Shown: positions 1 to 6,860 of the stretch, piece by piece
How the letters are laid out: each line of letters opens with the position of its first letter
Numbering within the stretch: position 1 is the stretch's first letter
DNA from: an uncultured Oscillibacter sp.
GTDB lineage: Bacteria; Bacillota; Clostridia; Oscillospirales; Oscillospiraceae
Assembly: GCA_900551885.1 (NCBI GenBank)
Contig: URXS01000047.1
Span: 1-14,670, forward strand
DNA: 14,670 bases
Direction: 5' to 3'
Program-made: the position numbers and the translations under genes
The notes under the pieces: generated by a model
Told to the model about the DNA's origin: nothing
Database searches by the model: none
What the model saw: only the letters and a program-made list of their open reading frames with translations

Positions 1-35
1 CCGCTTCTTTGCTGTATTACCTGCGATTTTTCAGC

Positions 36-2711
36 TCAGGTGCTGGGAGCGGGACCGATGATGTTGGCCCACCATTCTTCCTGGGTACCGCTGTTGTTTC
101 CGCCGGTGTTTCCGGTGCTCCCATCTCCGGAATCCGGGGTCTGATTGTCCGGGTTATTGGGATCGTCATCGATGAACGGATCATCAGGGTCATAGGGGTT
201 GTCAGGGTTAACCGGATTGTTGGGGTCGGTGGTGTTATTGGGATCGTTGGGGTCCAGTAGCTCCTCCGACTGGGTAGTGTGCACCGGACAGCCGCCGCTC
301 TCCTCAAAGGCCTTTTCCAGATTCACGATCAAATAGGCATCGTCATCCGCCTTGACGCTCGCACCGTAGTCCTCCCGCACATAATCCAGATAACCCTTCT
401 GCACGATGGACTCCTCCGGACAGAATTCTCCGGCCAGGCAGTTGCCCTCGGAACAGATATCCACCATTTTGTGGAGCGTGCACTCCTCTGTAGGACCCGT
501 ACCCGTGGCCACTGTTACCTGTTTCGACCGGTTGCCCCGGGCATCAGCCCGGCAGGCATCGGTGCACAGCATACCGCTGTCGGCGCAGACGGTAATGGTG
601 GTCAGACCCGTGGAAGGCTTAGAGAAGGGCTTGTTCTCCAGGTCGGCGTGGACCTTCGACATCACCTGCTTCCAAAGCGACGCCGCCGGGTTGACAGAGT
701 AGCTGATACGCTCGTTCTTCTCATAGCCGACCCACACCGCCGCCACATAGTAAGGCGTATAGCCTACGAAATAACGGTCGTAGTTATCATTGGTGGTACC
801 GGTCTTGCCGGCAATGCTCATACCGCTAAAGCGGGCAGCGCCGCCAGTGCCGTTGATGGCATCCTGGAGCATGGTGGTCATGAGATACGCGGTGGTCTCC
901 TTCATGGCCACATGCTGCTCGCCGCTGTTCTCCAGCTCCACGTTGCCGTCCTGATCGGTTACCTTGGTATAGGTCTTAGGCTCGTTATAAATGCCGCTGT
1001 TGACAAAGGTAGCGTAAGCCGCCGCCATGTCCACGGTAGACAATCCGTAGGTCAGTCCGCCCAGGCCCAGAGGGCTCACGTCCATATCCTCCGGTGCCAG
1101 ATCCAGCCCCAGATTCTCCGTGGCAAAAGCAAAGGCGTTGGTGACACCGCCCTTTTCCAGCGACTGGACCGCGATGGTATTGATGGAATTTCGGATACCG
1201 GTGGCCACGCTGGTCCAGCCGGTGTAGGTGTTGGGGGAGTTCTTGGGCCAGGGAGACCCACCCAACAATTGGACAGGGTAGTTATCGAAGGTAGTGGCGG
1301 GGGTGATGGCCCCGGAGTCCAGAGCCGGAGCATAGGCTGTCAGGGGCTTGATGGCGGAACCGGGCTGTTGGATATCCGTGGCATAGTTCCACAGAAGGTT
1401 GCCCTTCTTCTCCCCCATGTCGCCCACCATGGCCACAATGTTGCCGGTGTAAGGGTCGATGATGGTGATGCCGGAGTGGATCAACTGGCCGTTGGCAGAG
1501 GTCAGGTTATTCAGGCTCCCCCGGTCCTCGTAAACCGATTCTGCCATCTCCTGAATCTCGGGGTCCAGTGTGGTATAGATGTGATAGCCGCCATTGTAGA
1601 GCAGCTTCTCAGCCTCGCTGGAGGAGACGCTATACTTCTCCGCCAAGTCCGCAGTCACATCCCGGATGACCTGGTCCACGAACCAAGAGTTGACACCGCT
1701 CTCGCCGGTGGCCTCCTCCACCACGTCGGAGGCGGAAGTGGATCCGTCGGTGAACTGGAGGATCTCATCCTTGGCCGCCTGGGCCTCGTCCTCAGTGAGG
1801 AACGTGGACCAGCTATCCGGATCGGTCAGATCGGCGTACAGGGTATCGGGCCCCTTCACCTCCGCCATCTTGTTCAGGATGTTCTCCTGGCGTTGCTTGT
1901 TCAGCTCCCGGGGCGTTTTATACGTGGTGGTGCCATCCTCGTTTTCCACAGGGACCTTGATGTTGGACATGGGTCCGTACATGGAGGGGTTGTTGGTAAT
2001 GGCGATCAGGCAGGCGCACTCCGCCGCGTCCAGCTCGCTGACATCCTTGCCGAAGTAATACTGGGCAGCGGTCTGGACACCGTAGCACCCCTGTCCCAGA
2101 TAGATCCGGTTGAGATACATCTCCAGGATGTCCCACTTGGTGTAGTTCTTCTCAAACTCCAGAGCCCGGAAGATCTCCCGGACCTTACGGTTGACAGTGC
2201 CCGCATTATCTCCGGTCATGTTCTTCAGAACCTGTTGGGTGATGGTGGAACCGCCGTAGGTATCCTGCATTCCCAGGAAGGTGAACACCGTGGCGCCGGC
2301 AGTCCGCTTCCAGTCCACACCGTTGTGGAAGAAGAACCGCTCGTCCTCGATGGCCACCGCCGCCTGCCACAATGCGTCGGGCATGTCGTCGATATCCACC
2401 CAGATGCGGTTTTCCACGTCATGGATGGTCTGATACTCCACCCACTCTCCGGTCTCCTTGTCCTGATAATAAATAAAGGAGCTGTAATTCATGTTGTAGG
2501 AATCAGCGTTTACCTGCAGCACCGGAGTCAGAGTGGTATCCACATACTTCAGGAAAATCCACGCCATCATGGCTGACGTACACACACCAATCAAAAGCAG
2601 CGTCATCAGCACGAAGAGGACCCGTTTCACAATCCTCCCCGCACCGCCGCGCCGTTTGGGCTCCCGGCGGCGAGGCGTCTTTGGGGCTTCCTCCCGCTTG
2701 CCGTGTTCCAT
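36..2711 (-). CDS. Class A penicillin-binding protein (bifunctional transglycosylase/transpeptidase, PBP1a family)
   Basis: Peptidoglycan synthase of the cell envelope: it polymerises glycan strands from lipid II and cross-links the stem peptides. The 891-residue protein has a basic cytoplasmic head (1-30), one membrane helix (about 30-54), a GT51 glycosyltransferase domain (about 90-290) with the EDERF motif (122-126, E122 probably catalytic), and a transpeptidase domain with S452-A-I-K455, S509-I-N511 and K636-T-G-T639. After about residue 700 comes a segment with eight cysteines, then an Asn/Asp-Pro-rich tail (about 818-860) that is probably disordered. I chose the ATG at 2711 because AAGGAGGTG lies just upstream. 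An in-frame ATG at 2960 would add 83 residues that do not look PBP-like and would cover the promoter region. The gene is divergent from the DUF1292 gene. The family call is secure; the exact PBP name is not. Confidence 0.95.
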   Translation of the reverse strand: MEHGKREEAPKTPRRREPKRRGGAGRIVKRVLFVLMTLLLIGVCTSAMMAWIFLKYVDTTLTPVLQVNADSYNMNYSSFIYYQDKETGEWVEYQTIHDVENRIWVDIDDMPDALWQAAVAIEDERFFFHNGVDWKRTAGATVFTFLGMQDTYGGSTITQQVLKNMTGDNAGTVNRKVREIFRALEFEKNYTKWDILEMYLNRIYLGQGCYGVQTAAQYYFGKDVSELDAAECACLIAITNNPSMYGPMSNIKVPVENEDGTTTYKTPRELNKQRQENILNKMAEVKGPDTLYADLTDPDSWSTFLTEDEAQAAKDEILQFTDGSTSASDVVEEATGESGVNSWFVDQVIRDVTADLAEKYSVSSSEAEKLLYNGGYHIYTTLDPEIQEMAESVYEDRGSLNNLTSANGQLIHSGITIIDPYTGNIVAMVGDMGEKKGNLLWNYATDIQQPGSAIKPLTAYAPALDSGAITPATTFDNYPVQLLGGSPWPKNSPNTYTGWTSVATGIRNSINTIAVQSLEKGGVTNAFAFATENLGLDLAPEDMDVSPLGLGGLTYGLSTVDMAAAYATFVNSGIYNEPKTYTKVTDQDGNVELENSGEQHVAMKETTAYLMTTMLQDAINGTGGAARFSGMSIAGKTGTTNDNYDRYFVGYTPYYVAAVWVGYEKNERISYSVNPAASLWKQVMSKVHADLENKPFSKPSTGLTTITVCADSGMLCTDACRADARGNRSKQVTVATGTGPTEECTLHKMVDICSEGNCLAGEFCPEESIVQKGYLDYVREDYGASVKADDDAYLIVNLEKAFEESGGCPVHTTQSEELLDPNDPNNTTDPNNPVNPDNPYDPDDPFIDDDPNNPDNQTPDSGDGSTGNTGGNNSGTQEEWWANIIGPAPST

Positions 2712-2806
2712 GGCCGGCACCTCCTTCTTTTGTATACAGATTCCGCGAAAAAGCGGTCTGCCGTGCCGCTTTGACCGCGGCCGCAGATGCTCACAACTCG
2801 CCATAA

Positions 2807-2834
2807 TATCTACTATTGTAACATCCCATGTCAA
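2807..2834 (-). promoter_or_regulatory. Candidate promoter of the penicillin-binding protein gene
   Basis: On the minus strand a perfect TTGACA (2829-2834) is followed after 16 bases by TAGATA (2807-2812), about 95 bases before the start codon at 2711. The -35 box is consensus, but the -10 box is weak; another possible -10, TATTAT (2803-2808), would need a 20-base spacer. The gap 2712-3023 holds only this signal, A/T-rich runs (about 2840-2895) and the divergent promoter at 2955-2983. Confidence 0.45.
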
Positions 2835-2954
2835 CATTAAAAAAGTCGCTTTTTCCCGAAAAAAAGTTCCCTTTCCGCATGATTTTTTTCTTTTTGGGCA
2901 GGATAACTTCCGTCTTTCCATGCATCTTTTCATCATTTCCCAAAGTTCCGCCTC

Positions 2955-2983
2955 TTGCATTCCACGGAAAACTCATGTAAAAT
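2955..2983 (+). promoter_or_regulatory. Housekeeping promoter of the DUF1292 gene
   Basis: TTGCAT (2955-2960) and TAAAAT (2978-2983) are separated by exactly 17 bases. A transcript would begin near 2990, about 34 bases ahead of the ATG at 3024, and would include the AAGGAGGT ribosome site. Confidence 0.7.
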
Positions 2984-3023
2984 GACACCATACCAAGTAC
3001 CAAGACAGTAAGGAGGTCCCCCC

Positions 3024-3320
3024 ATGAGCGAGGAGTTCGGCCCCACCTTTATTACCGTCACCGATGAGGACGGGAAAGAGCTGGTGCTGGAGTTCGTGGA
3101 TTCTCTGGAGCACAATGGCCAGATCTATCAGGCCTTCTTTCCCGCCGAGACCGAAGGCGAGAATGAAGATGATCCTGACAACGGCCTGGTGATTCTGAAG
3201 GTCATCCACGAGGACGGCGAGGATCTGTTCTCTACTCTGGACAGCGACGAGGAAATCGACGAGGTATACGAGCTGTTTATGGAACAGCTTTTCGCCGATG
3301 AGGAGGAAGACCCCTCCTGA
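3024..3320 (+). CDS. DUF1292 domain protein (YrzB-like)
   Basis: A 98-residue, strongly acidic cytoplasmic protein with no membrane segment or signal peptide. The pattern FITVTDEDGKE near the N-terminus, the central YQAFFPAE, and VILKVIHEDGE followed by a Glu/Asp-rich end match the DUF1292 family, found widely in Bacillota and still without a known function. The ATG is preceded by AAGGAGGT. In many clostridia, as I recall, the family sits near alaS and ruvX; those genes are not in view here. It has its own promoter upstream and is followed by a 16-base palindrome and the 6S-like RNA, so it is probably transcribed alone or together with that RNA. Family assignment is good; the role is unknown. 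Confidence 0.9.
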   Translation: MSEEFGPTFITVTDEDGKELVLEFVDSLEHNGQIYQAFFPAETEGENEDDPDNGLVILKVIHEDGEDLFSTLDSDEEIDEVYELFMEQLFADEEEDPS

Positions 3321-3323
3321 CAG

Positions 3324-3339
3324 ACAAAGGCGCCTTTGT
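3324..3339. repeat. Perfect 16-base palindrome after the DUF1292 gene
   Basis: ACAAAGGCGCCTTTGT reads the same on both strands and lies four bases after the stop codon at 3320. As RNA it can fold as a 6-bp stem with a 4-base loop. The following bases (TTGTATGAT) give only a poor U-run, so it may be a weak terminator or a protein-binding site just ahead of the 6S-like RNA. Confidence 0.5.
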
Positions 3340-3344
3340 TGTAT

Positions 3345-3548
3345 GATACCCTGCGGGGTGCGTGATAGGTCTTTTTTTAACCCACATTTCGTTATAAGGG
3401 ATGCCAGATCAGGGCGTGGTTCGCAGGCCTCCCGGCTGCCGTCTGCGGCTGGAAGTTGGAAGCGATAAAGCGCACTGGAGGCAACCCACCTGGCCGTGAA
3501 GGTGCAGGTTATAACGAGTCCTACACGGCCACCGCGGGGTGTCTTTTT
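3345..3548 (+). ncRNA. ssrS: Probable 6S RNA (SsrS-like)
   Basis: 6S RNA mimics an open promoter and binds the housekeeping RNA polymerase holoenzyme. Here a 12-bp closing stem pairs 3345-3356 with 3532-3543 (two G-U pairs), and a second stem pairs CGTTATAA (3390-3397) with TTATAACG (3509-3516). Between them lies a large bubble, 33 bases on the 5' side including a U-run and 15 on the 3' side. The part inside the second stem can fold further. Length (about 200 bases) and the stem-bubble-stem layout fit 6S RNA, and stretches such as GGAGGCAACCCACCTGG resemble clostridial 6S RNAs as I remember them. No open frame fits. Its promoter is not clear: TATGAT at 3342-3347 is too close to the stem to be its -10 box, so processing or read-through from the DUF1292 promoter is possible. 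Confidence 0.72.
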
Positions 3549-3549
3549 G

Positions 3550-3577
3550 GGAGCAGCGGGTCTGCTCCACTTTTTTT
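3550..3577 (+). terminator. Intrinsic terminator of the 6S-like RNA
   Basis: GGAGCAG (3550-3556) and CTGCTCC (3562-3568) form a 7-bp stem with a 5-base loop, followed by AC and seven T (3571-3577). It ends transcription ahead of the foldase promoter. The five T at 3544-3548, directly after the closing stem of the 6S-like RNA, may act as an earlier 3' end. Confidence 0.85.
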
Positions 3578-3621
3578 GCCCATCTTTCCACGGCTTTCCG
3601 CCTGGAATCCACAATTTCCAC

Positions 3622-3650
3622 TTGCAGAATGGCGCCATATCCGGTATAAT
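3622..3650 (+). promoter_or_regulatory. Housekeeping promoter of the parvulin foldase gene
   Basis: TTGCAG (3622-3627) and a perfect TATAAT (3645-3650) are 17 bases apart. The expected start near 3657 gives a leader of about 78 bases before the ATG at 3735. Confidence 0.85.
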
Positions 3651-3670
3651 ATGCGAGTGCGAATTTTCGG

Positions 3671-3703
3671 ACGGCGCCGCCTCACTCTGCGGCGACGCGC
3701 CGT
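3671..3703 (+). other. Stable hairpin in the foldase gene leader
   Basis: ACGGCGC (3671-3677) pairs with GCGCCGT (3697-3703), and CGCC (3678-3681) with GGCG (3691-3694), leaving a 9-base loop and a 2-base bulge. There is no U-run after it, so it is not a terminator. It may stabilise the mRNA or affect translation. Confidence 0.55.
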
Positions 3704-3734
3704 GCACTTGAAAACTTGAGAGGACTGAACACAA

Positions 3735-5300
3735 ATGAGCGCATCAAGAGAGAAGAAAACCCGACAGGACCAGGCCAGCTCCGGCTGGGTGGATCCCAAA
3801 ACCGCCCGGGAGGCCAAACAGCGCAAGGAAGAAAAGCGCAGCAACCTCCTCTACGGCACCATCTTCGTGGTATTCCTGCTGGTGGCCGTGGCTGCCATCG
3901 TCTGGAAGTCCAACATCATCCAGCGTACCACCACCGCCGTCACCATCAACGGCGAGAAGTACACCGCCGCAGAGGTGAGCTTCTACTATCAGAACGCCTA
4001 TCAGAGCTTTATAAATAACTATTATAGCTATATGAGCTATATCGGCATCGACACCAGTAGCTCCCTGAAGGACCAGACTGTCTCCTCCATGGGCGCCATG
4101 TTCACCGGTGCCGAGGAGGGCTCCACCTGGTACGATTATTTCCTGGACCAGGCGCTGGAGAGCATGGCCGACATCCAGGCCCTGAACGACGCCGCCGAGG
4201 CGGAGGGCTTTACCTGGAATGATGACATGCAGGCCTCCCTGGACAACAATATGGAGGCTCTGACTACTGGCGCCTCCACCTATGGCTACACGGAGAGCCA
4301 GTACCTCACCATGATCTTCGGCAGCACCATGACCAAGAGCATCTACGAGGAGCAGACCAAGCGGACTCTTCTGGCCAACGCTTATCAAACCGCCTATTCC
4401 GACTCCCTGGCCTACTCTGAGGATGATCTTGAGGAGGCCTATGAGGCCGACCGCAACTCCTATGATGTGGTCTCTGCCCAGTATGTCCGCATCAGCGGCT
4501 CTGTAGCCACCACCGACGAGGAGGGCAATGAGGTCGAGGTCACCGACGAGATGAAGGCAGCGGCCATGGACACCGCCAAGGGCTACGCCGATCAGATCTA
4601 CGCCGATTGGCAGGCCGGCGGCAGCCTGGAGACCCTGGCCGATGAATGCGAGGGCACCGCCACTTACACGGATACCGACAGCATCACCTACAGCACCTCT
4701 GTCCTGAATGACTGGCTCTTTGATGACGCCCGTCAGGCCGGTGACTCCGCTGTGCTGGAGGACGAGACCAACTCCGCTTACTATGTGGCAGTGTTCGAGA
4801 GCCGTGGCCGCAATGACTACGACACCGTGGATGTGCGTCACATCCTGATCCAGCCCGAGGCCAGTGAGCTGTCCAGCGACGACGAGGGCTATGAGGACGA
4901 TGTGGCCGCCAAGAAGGCGGAGGCTCTGGACAAGGCCGAGGCCCTGCTGGAGGAGTGGAAGGCCGGCGACGCCACCGAGGATTCCTTCGCCGAACTGGCC
5001 AAGGAGAACTCTGCTGACGGTTCTGCCTCTGAGGGCGGTTTGTACACCGAGGTCTACAAGGGCCAGATGGTCACTGAGTTCAACGACTGGTGCTTCGATC
5101 CCAGCCGTCAGCCCGGCGACACCGGCGTGGTGGAGACCTCCTATGGCGCTCACGTCATGTACTTCGTGGGCTACGATATCCCCTACTGGCAGGTCCAGGT
5201 CCGGGATGCTCTGAAGACGGAAGCCGTGAACGAGTGGTACGCAGAGAAGACCGAGGGCTACACCGTTGAGCAGGGCTCCGGCATCCAGTACGTCGGCTAA
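3735..5300 (+). CDS. Membrane-anchored parvulin-type peptidyl-prolyl isomerase (SurA/PrsA-like foldase)
   Basis: A 521-residue foldase expected to act outside the membrane, speeding cis-trans changes at proline bonds in exported proteins. A basic, Lys/Arg-rich cytoplasmic head (1-37) is followed by one membrane helix (about 38-57) and a long extracytoplasmic part. No lipobox cysteine follows the helix, so unlike classical PrsA it is anchored by the helix and not by a lipid. Residues 65-300 resemble a SurA-type chaperone region; the rotamase domain spans about 366-478, starting at DVRHIL and including the EGGLY stretch and the terminal YGAHVMYFVGY. The ATG at 3735 has the modest ribosome site GAGAGGA ten bases upstream and its own consensus promoter. 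The mature part is very acidic and rich in Asp, Glu, Ala and Thr. The fold call is strong; clients are unknown. Confidence 0.92.
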   Translation: MSASREKKTRQDQASSGWVDPKTAREAKQRKEEKRSNLLYGTIFVVFLLVAVAAIVWKSNIIQRTTTAVTINGEKYTAAEVSFYYQNAYQSFINNYYSYMSYIGIDTSSSLKDQTVSSMGAMFTGAEEGSTWYDYFLDQALESMADIQALNDAAEAEGFTWNDDMQASLDNNMEALTTGASTYGYTESQYLTMIFGSTMTKSIYEEQTKRTLLANAYQTAYSDSLAYSEDDLEEAYEADRNSYDVVSAQYVRISGSVATTDEEGNEVEVTDEMKAAAMDTAKGYADQIYADWQAGGSLETLADECEGTATYTDTDSITYSTSVLNDWLFDDARQAGDSAVLEDETNSAYYVAVFESRGRNDYDTVDVRHILIQPEASELSSDDEGYEDDVAAKKAEALDKAEALLEEWKAGDATEDSFAELAKENSADGSASEGGLYTEVYKGQMVTEFNDWCFDPSRQPGDTGVVETSYGAHVMYFVGYDIPYWQVQVRDALKTEAVNEWYAEKTEGYTVEQGSGIQYVG

Positions 5301-5330
5301 ATTCCGGCGGGAAAAAAGTCACACAATTTC

Positions 5331-5361
5331 CGGCCGGCTTTGAACATTTCAAAGCCGGCCG
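5331..5361 (+). terminator. Strong hairpin between the foldase gene and tcdA
   Basis: A perfect 13-bp stem (5331-5343 with 5349-5361) with a 5-base loop lies 30 bases after the foldase stop codon. The bases after it (AATCCTTTCAT) hold only a short, interrupted T-run, so it is either an imperfect terminator or a 3'-end stabiliser. No clear promoter was seen between it and the next gene, so read-through into tcdA is possible. Confidence 0.6.
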
Positions 5362-5392
5362 AATCCTTTCATGACAGGAGGTCCGGAACACG

Positions 5393-6127
5393 GTGGAACA
5401 TCCCTTTTTGAGAAATGAGATGCTGTGGGGAGCAAAGGCCCAGGCACGGCTGGCCGCCGCCCACGTGATTCTCTTCGGTCTGGGCGGCGTGGGCAGCTAC
5501 GCCGCCGAATGCCTGGCCCGCTCCGGCATTGGGGAGCTGACCATCGTGGACAGCGACACCGTCGCTCTCACCAACCTCAACCGCCAGTTGGAGGCACTCC
5601 ACTCCACCCTGGGCCAGCCCAAGGCGGAGGCGGTCGCCCGGCGTCTGCTGGATATCAACCCCCGCCTGCGCCTCCACCCGATTGTCGGGCTCTATGATGC
5701 GGCCCACCGGGAGCAGTTCTTTCCGGAGGGCTGCCGGTACGACTACGCGGTGGACGCCATCGATCTGGTGAGCTGCAAACTGGACCTGGCGGAAACCACG
5801 CTGCGTCTGGAGATCCCGCTGGTGATGGCGCTGGGCACCGGCAACAAGCTGGACCCCTCGGCACTGCGGCTGGCGGACATCTCCGAGACCTACGGCTGTC
5901 CCCTGGCCCGGGTCATGCGCAAGGAGCTGCGCAGACGAGGCATCGAACACTTGAAGGTGGTCTTCAGCCCGGAAGAGGCGGTTCAGCCCGTCTCCCAGCC
6001 GGAGGCGCCGCCGCCCGGACGCCGCAGTATTCCCGCCAGCAACCCCTGGGTCCCCGCCACCGCCGGATTGTTGCTGGGCAGCGCCGTGGTCCGGGACATC
6101 ATTGTGAAAGAGGAGTGTGATTCCTGA
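5393..6127 (+). CDS. tcdA: tRNA threonylcarbamoyladenosine dehydratase (TcdA/CsdL, ThiF/E1-like)
   Basis: An ATP-dependent enzyme of the ThiF/MoeB/E1 superfamily that dehydrates t6A37 of ANN-decoding tRNAs to the cyclic form ct6A. The 244-residue protein begins with the family pattern (RNEMLWGAKAQARL), then the nucleotide-binding GLGGVG (29-34), D53 in IVDSD, the adenylation-site NLNRQ (61-65), and the DAID stretch (121-124). The end carries SIPASNPWVPATAGLLLGS, typical of TcdA. The start is GTG at 5393, backed by AGGAGGTCC eight bases before it; the next ATG would delete the start of the domain. Its stop overlaps the ATG of the DUF554 gene by one base (TGATG), which suggests coupled translation. 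The superfamily is certain and the TcdA assignment very likely. Confidence 0.92.
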   Translation: MEHPFLRNEMLWGAKAQARLAAAHVILFGLGGVGSYAAECLARSGIGELTIVDSDTVALTNLNRQLEALHSTLGQPKAEAVARRLLDINPRLRLHPIVGLYDAAHREQFFPEGCRYDYAVDAIDLVSCKLDLAETTLRLEIPLVMALGTGNKLDPSALRLADISETYGCPLARVMRKELRRRGIEHLKVVFSPEEAVQPVSQPEAPPPGRRSIPASNPWVPATAGLLLGSAVVRDIIVKEECDS

Positions 6128-6816
6128 TGCTGATTGGTACGCTTGTCAACACCGGCACTGTGATTGCCGGCAGTCTGATCGGCCTGTTTCTTGGCAATAT
6201 CCTTCCCCAGCGCCTCCAGGACACGGTGATGAAGGGTCTGGGGCTGTGTACGCTGTTTATCGGCATTACCGGCCTGATGGGCGGAGAGAACGCCCTGATC
6301 ACCGTCCTCTCCATGGCCATCGGCGCTGTCATCGGTGAGCTGTTGGACCTGGACGGACATCTGAACCGCTTTGCGGAGAAGCTGGAGAAGCGTTTCAAGC
6401 GGGATGGAGCCAAAACCTCCCTGGCGGAGGGCTTCGTCACCGCCTCCCTGGTATTTTGCGTGGGCGCCATGACCATCATGGGCGCCCTCAACGACGGCCT
6501 CACCGGCGACCACACCATGCTCTTCACCAAGGCGACCCTGGACTTTATCTCCTCCATCATCTTCGCCTCCTCCCTGGGACTGGGCGTCCTGCTGGCAGCG
6601 GTGGCGGTGCTGGTCATCGAGGGCGGCATCGCGTGTCTGGCCGGGGTCGTGGCACCGCTGCTGCAGTATGACGCCGCTGTCATCCCAGAGATGACCGTGG
6701 TGGGGTCGTTGCTGATCGTGGGGCTGGGTTTGAACCTGCTGGGCATCACCAAGCTGAAGGTCATGAATTACTTACCGGCGATCTTTCTGCCGATCCTGCT
6801 GTGCCTGTTCATGTAA
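6127..6816 (+). CDS. DUF554 family integral membrane protein (YdfK/YqgA-like)
   Basis: A 229-residue, very hydrophobic inner-membrane protein with about six to seven membrane segments: near 2-23, 34-50, 54-73, 103-124, 140-175 and 187-228. The opening MLIGTLVNTGTVIAGSLIG and the central FCVGAMTIMGALNDGL are hallmarks of DUF554, which some databases describe as possible transporters without firm proof. A charged cytoplasmic loop (about 75-100, Lys/Arg/Glu-rich) splits the protein into two halves. The start codon overlaps the tcdA stop by one base, so translation is probably coupled and both come from one mRNA. The gene ends at a shared bidirectional terminator. Function and substrate are unknown. 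Confidence 0.9.
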   Translation: MLIGTLVNTGTVIAGSLIGLFLGNILPQRLQDTVMKGLGLCTLFIGITGLMGGENALITVLSMAIGAVIGELLDLDGHLNRFAEKLEKRFKRDGAKTSLAEGFVTASLVFCVGAMTIMGALNDGLTGDHTMLFTKATLDFISSIIFASSLGLGVLLAAVAVLVIEGGIACLAGVVAPLLQYDAAVIPEMTVVGSLLIVGLGLNLLGITKLKVMNYLPAIFLPILLCLFM

Positions 6817-6824
6817 AAGCGCAT

Positions 6825-6857
6825 CAAAAAAGAGACGGCTGTGCCGTCTCTTTTTTG
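6825..6857. terminator. Bidirectional terminator between convergent genes
   Basis: A 15-bp perfect inverted repeat (6825-6839 with 6843-6857) has a GC core (GAGACGGC), a 3-base loop and six A/T pairs at each outer end. It therefore gives a U-run in both directions and serves the DUF554 gene (plus) and the anti-sigma-like gene (minus). Confidence 0.93.
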
Positions 6858-6860
6858 CGT

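Noticed and set aside
57..260. Possible CRISPR or tandem DNA repeat
   Set aside because: Repeats are short, irregular and in frame with Asn/Asp-Pro codons of the PBP tail; there are no spacers.
279..2576. Long open frame on the plus strand opposite the penicillin-binding protein
   Set aside because: It mirrors the codon pattern of a GC-rich real gene on the other strand, is rich in Gly/Val/His/Gln, has no family likeness, and the minus-strand frame has all PBP motifs.
2712..2960. 83-residue N-terminal extension of the penicillin-binding protein
   Set aside because: It would cover a TTGACA promoter box and lacks a ribosome site, whereas 2711 has AAGGAGGTG.
3744..5153. Long open frame on the minus strand opposite the foldase gene
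   Set aside because: Gly/Val/Leu-rich shadow without a ribosome site; the plus-strand gene has a promoter, membrane anchor and parvulin domain.
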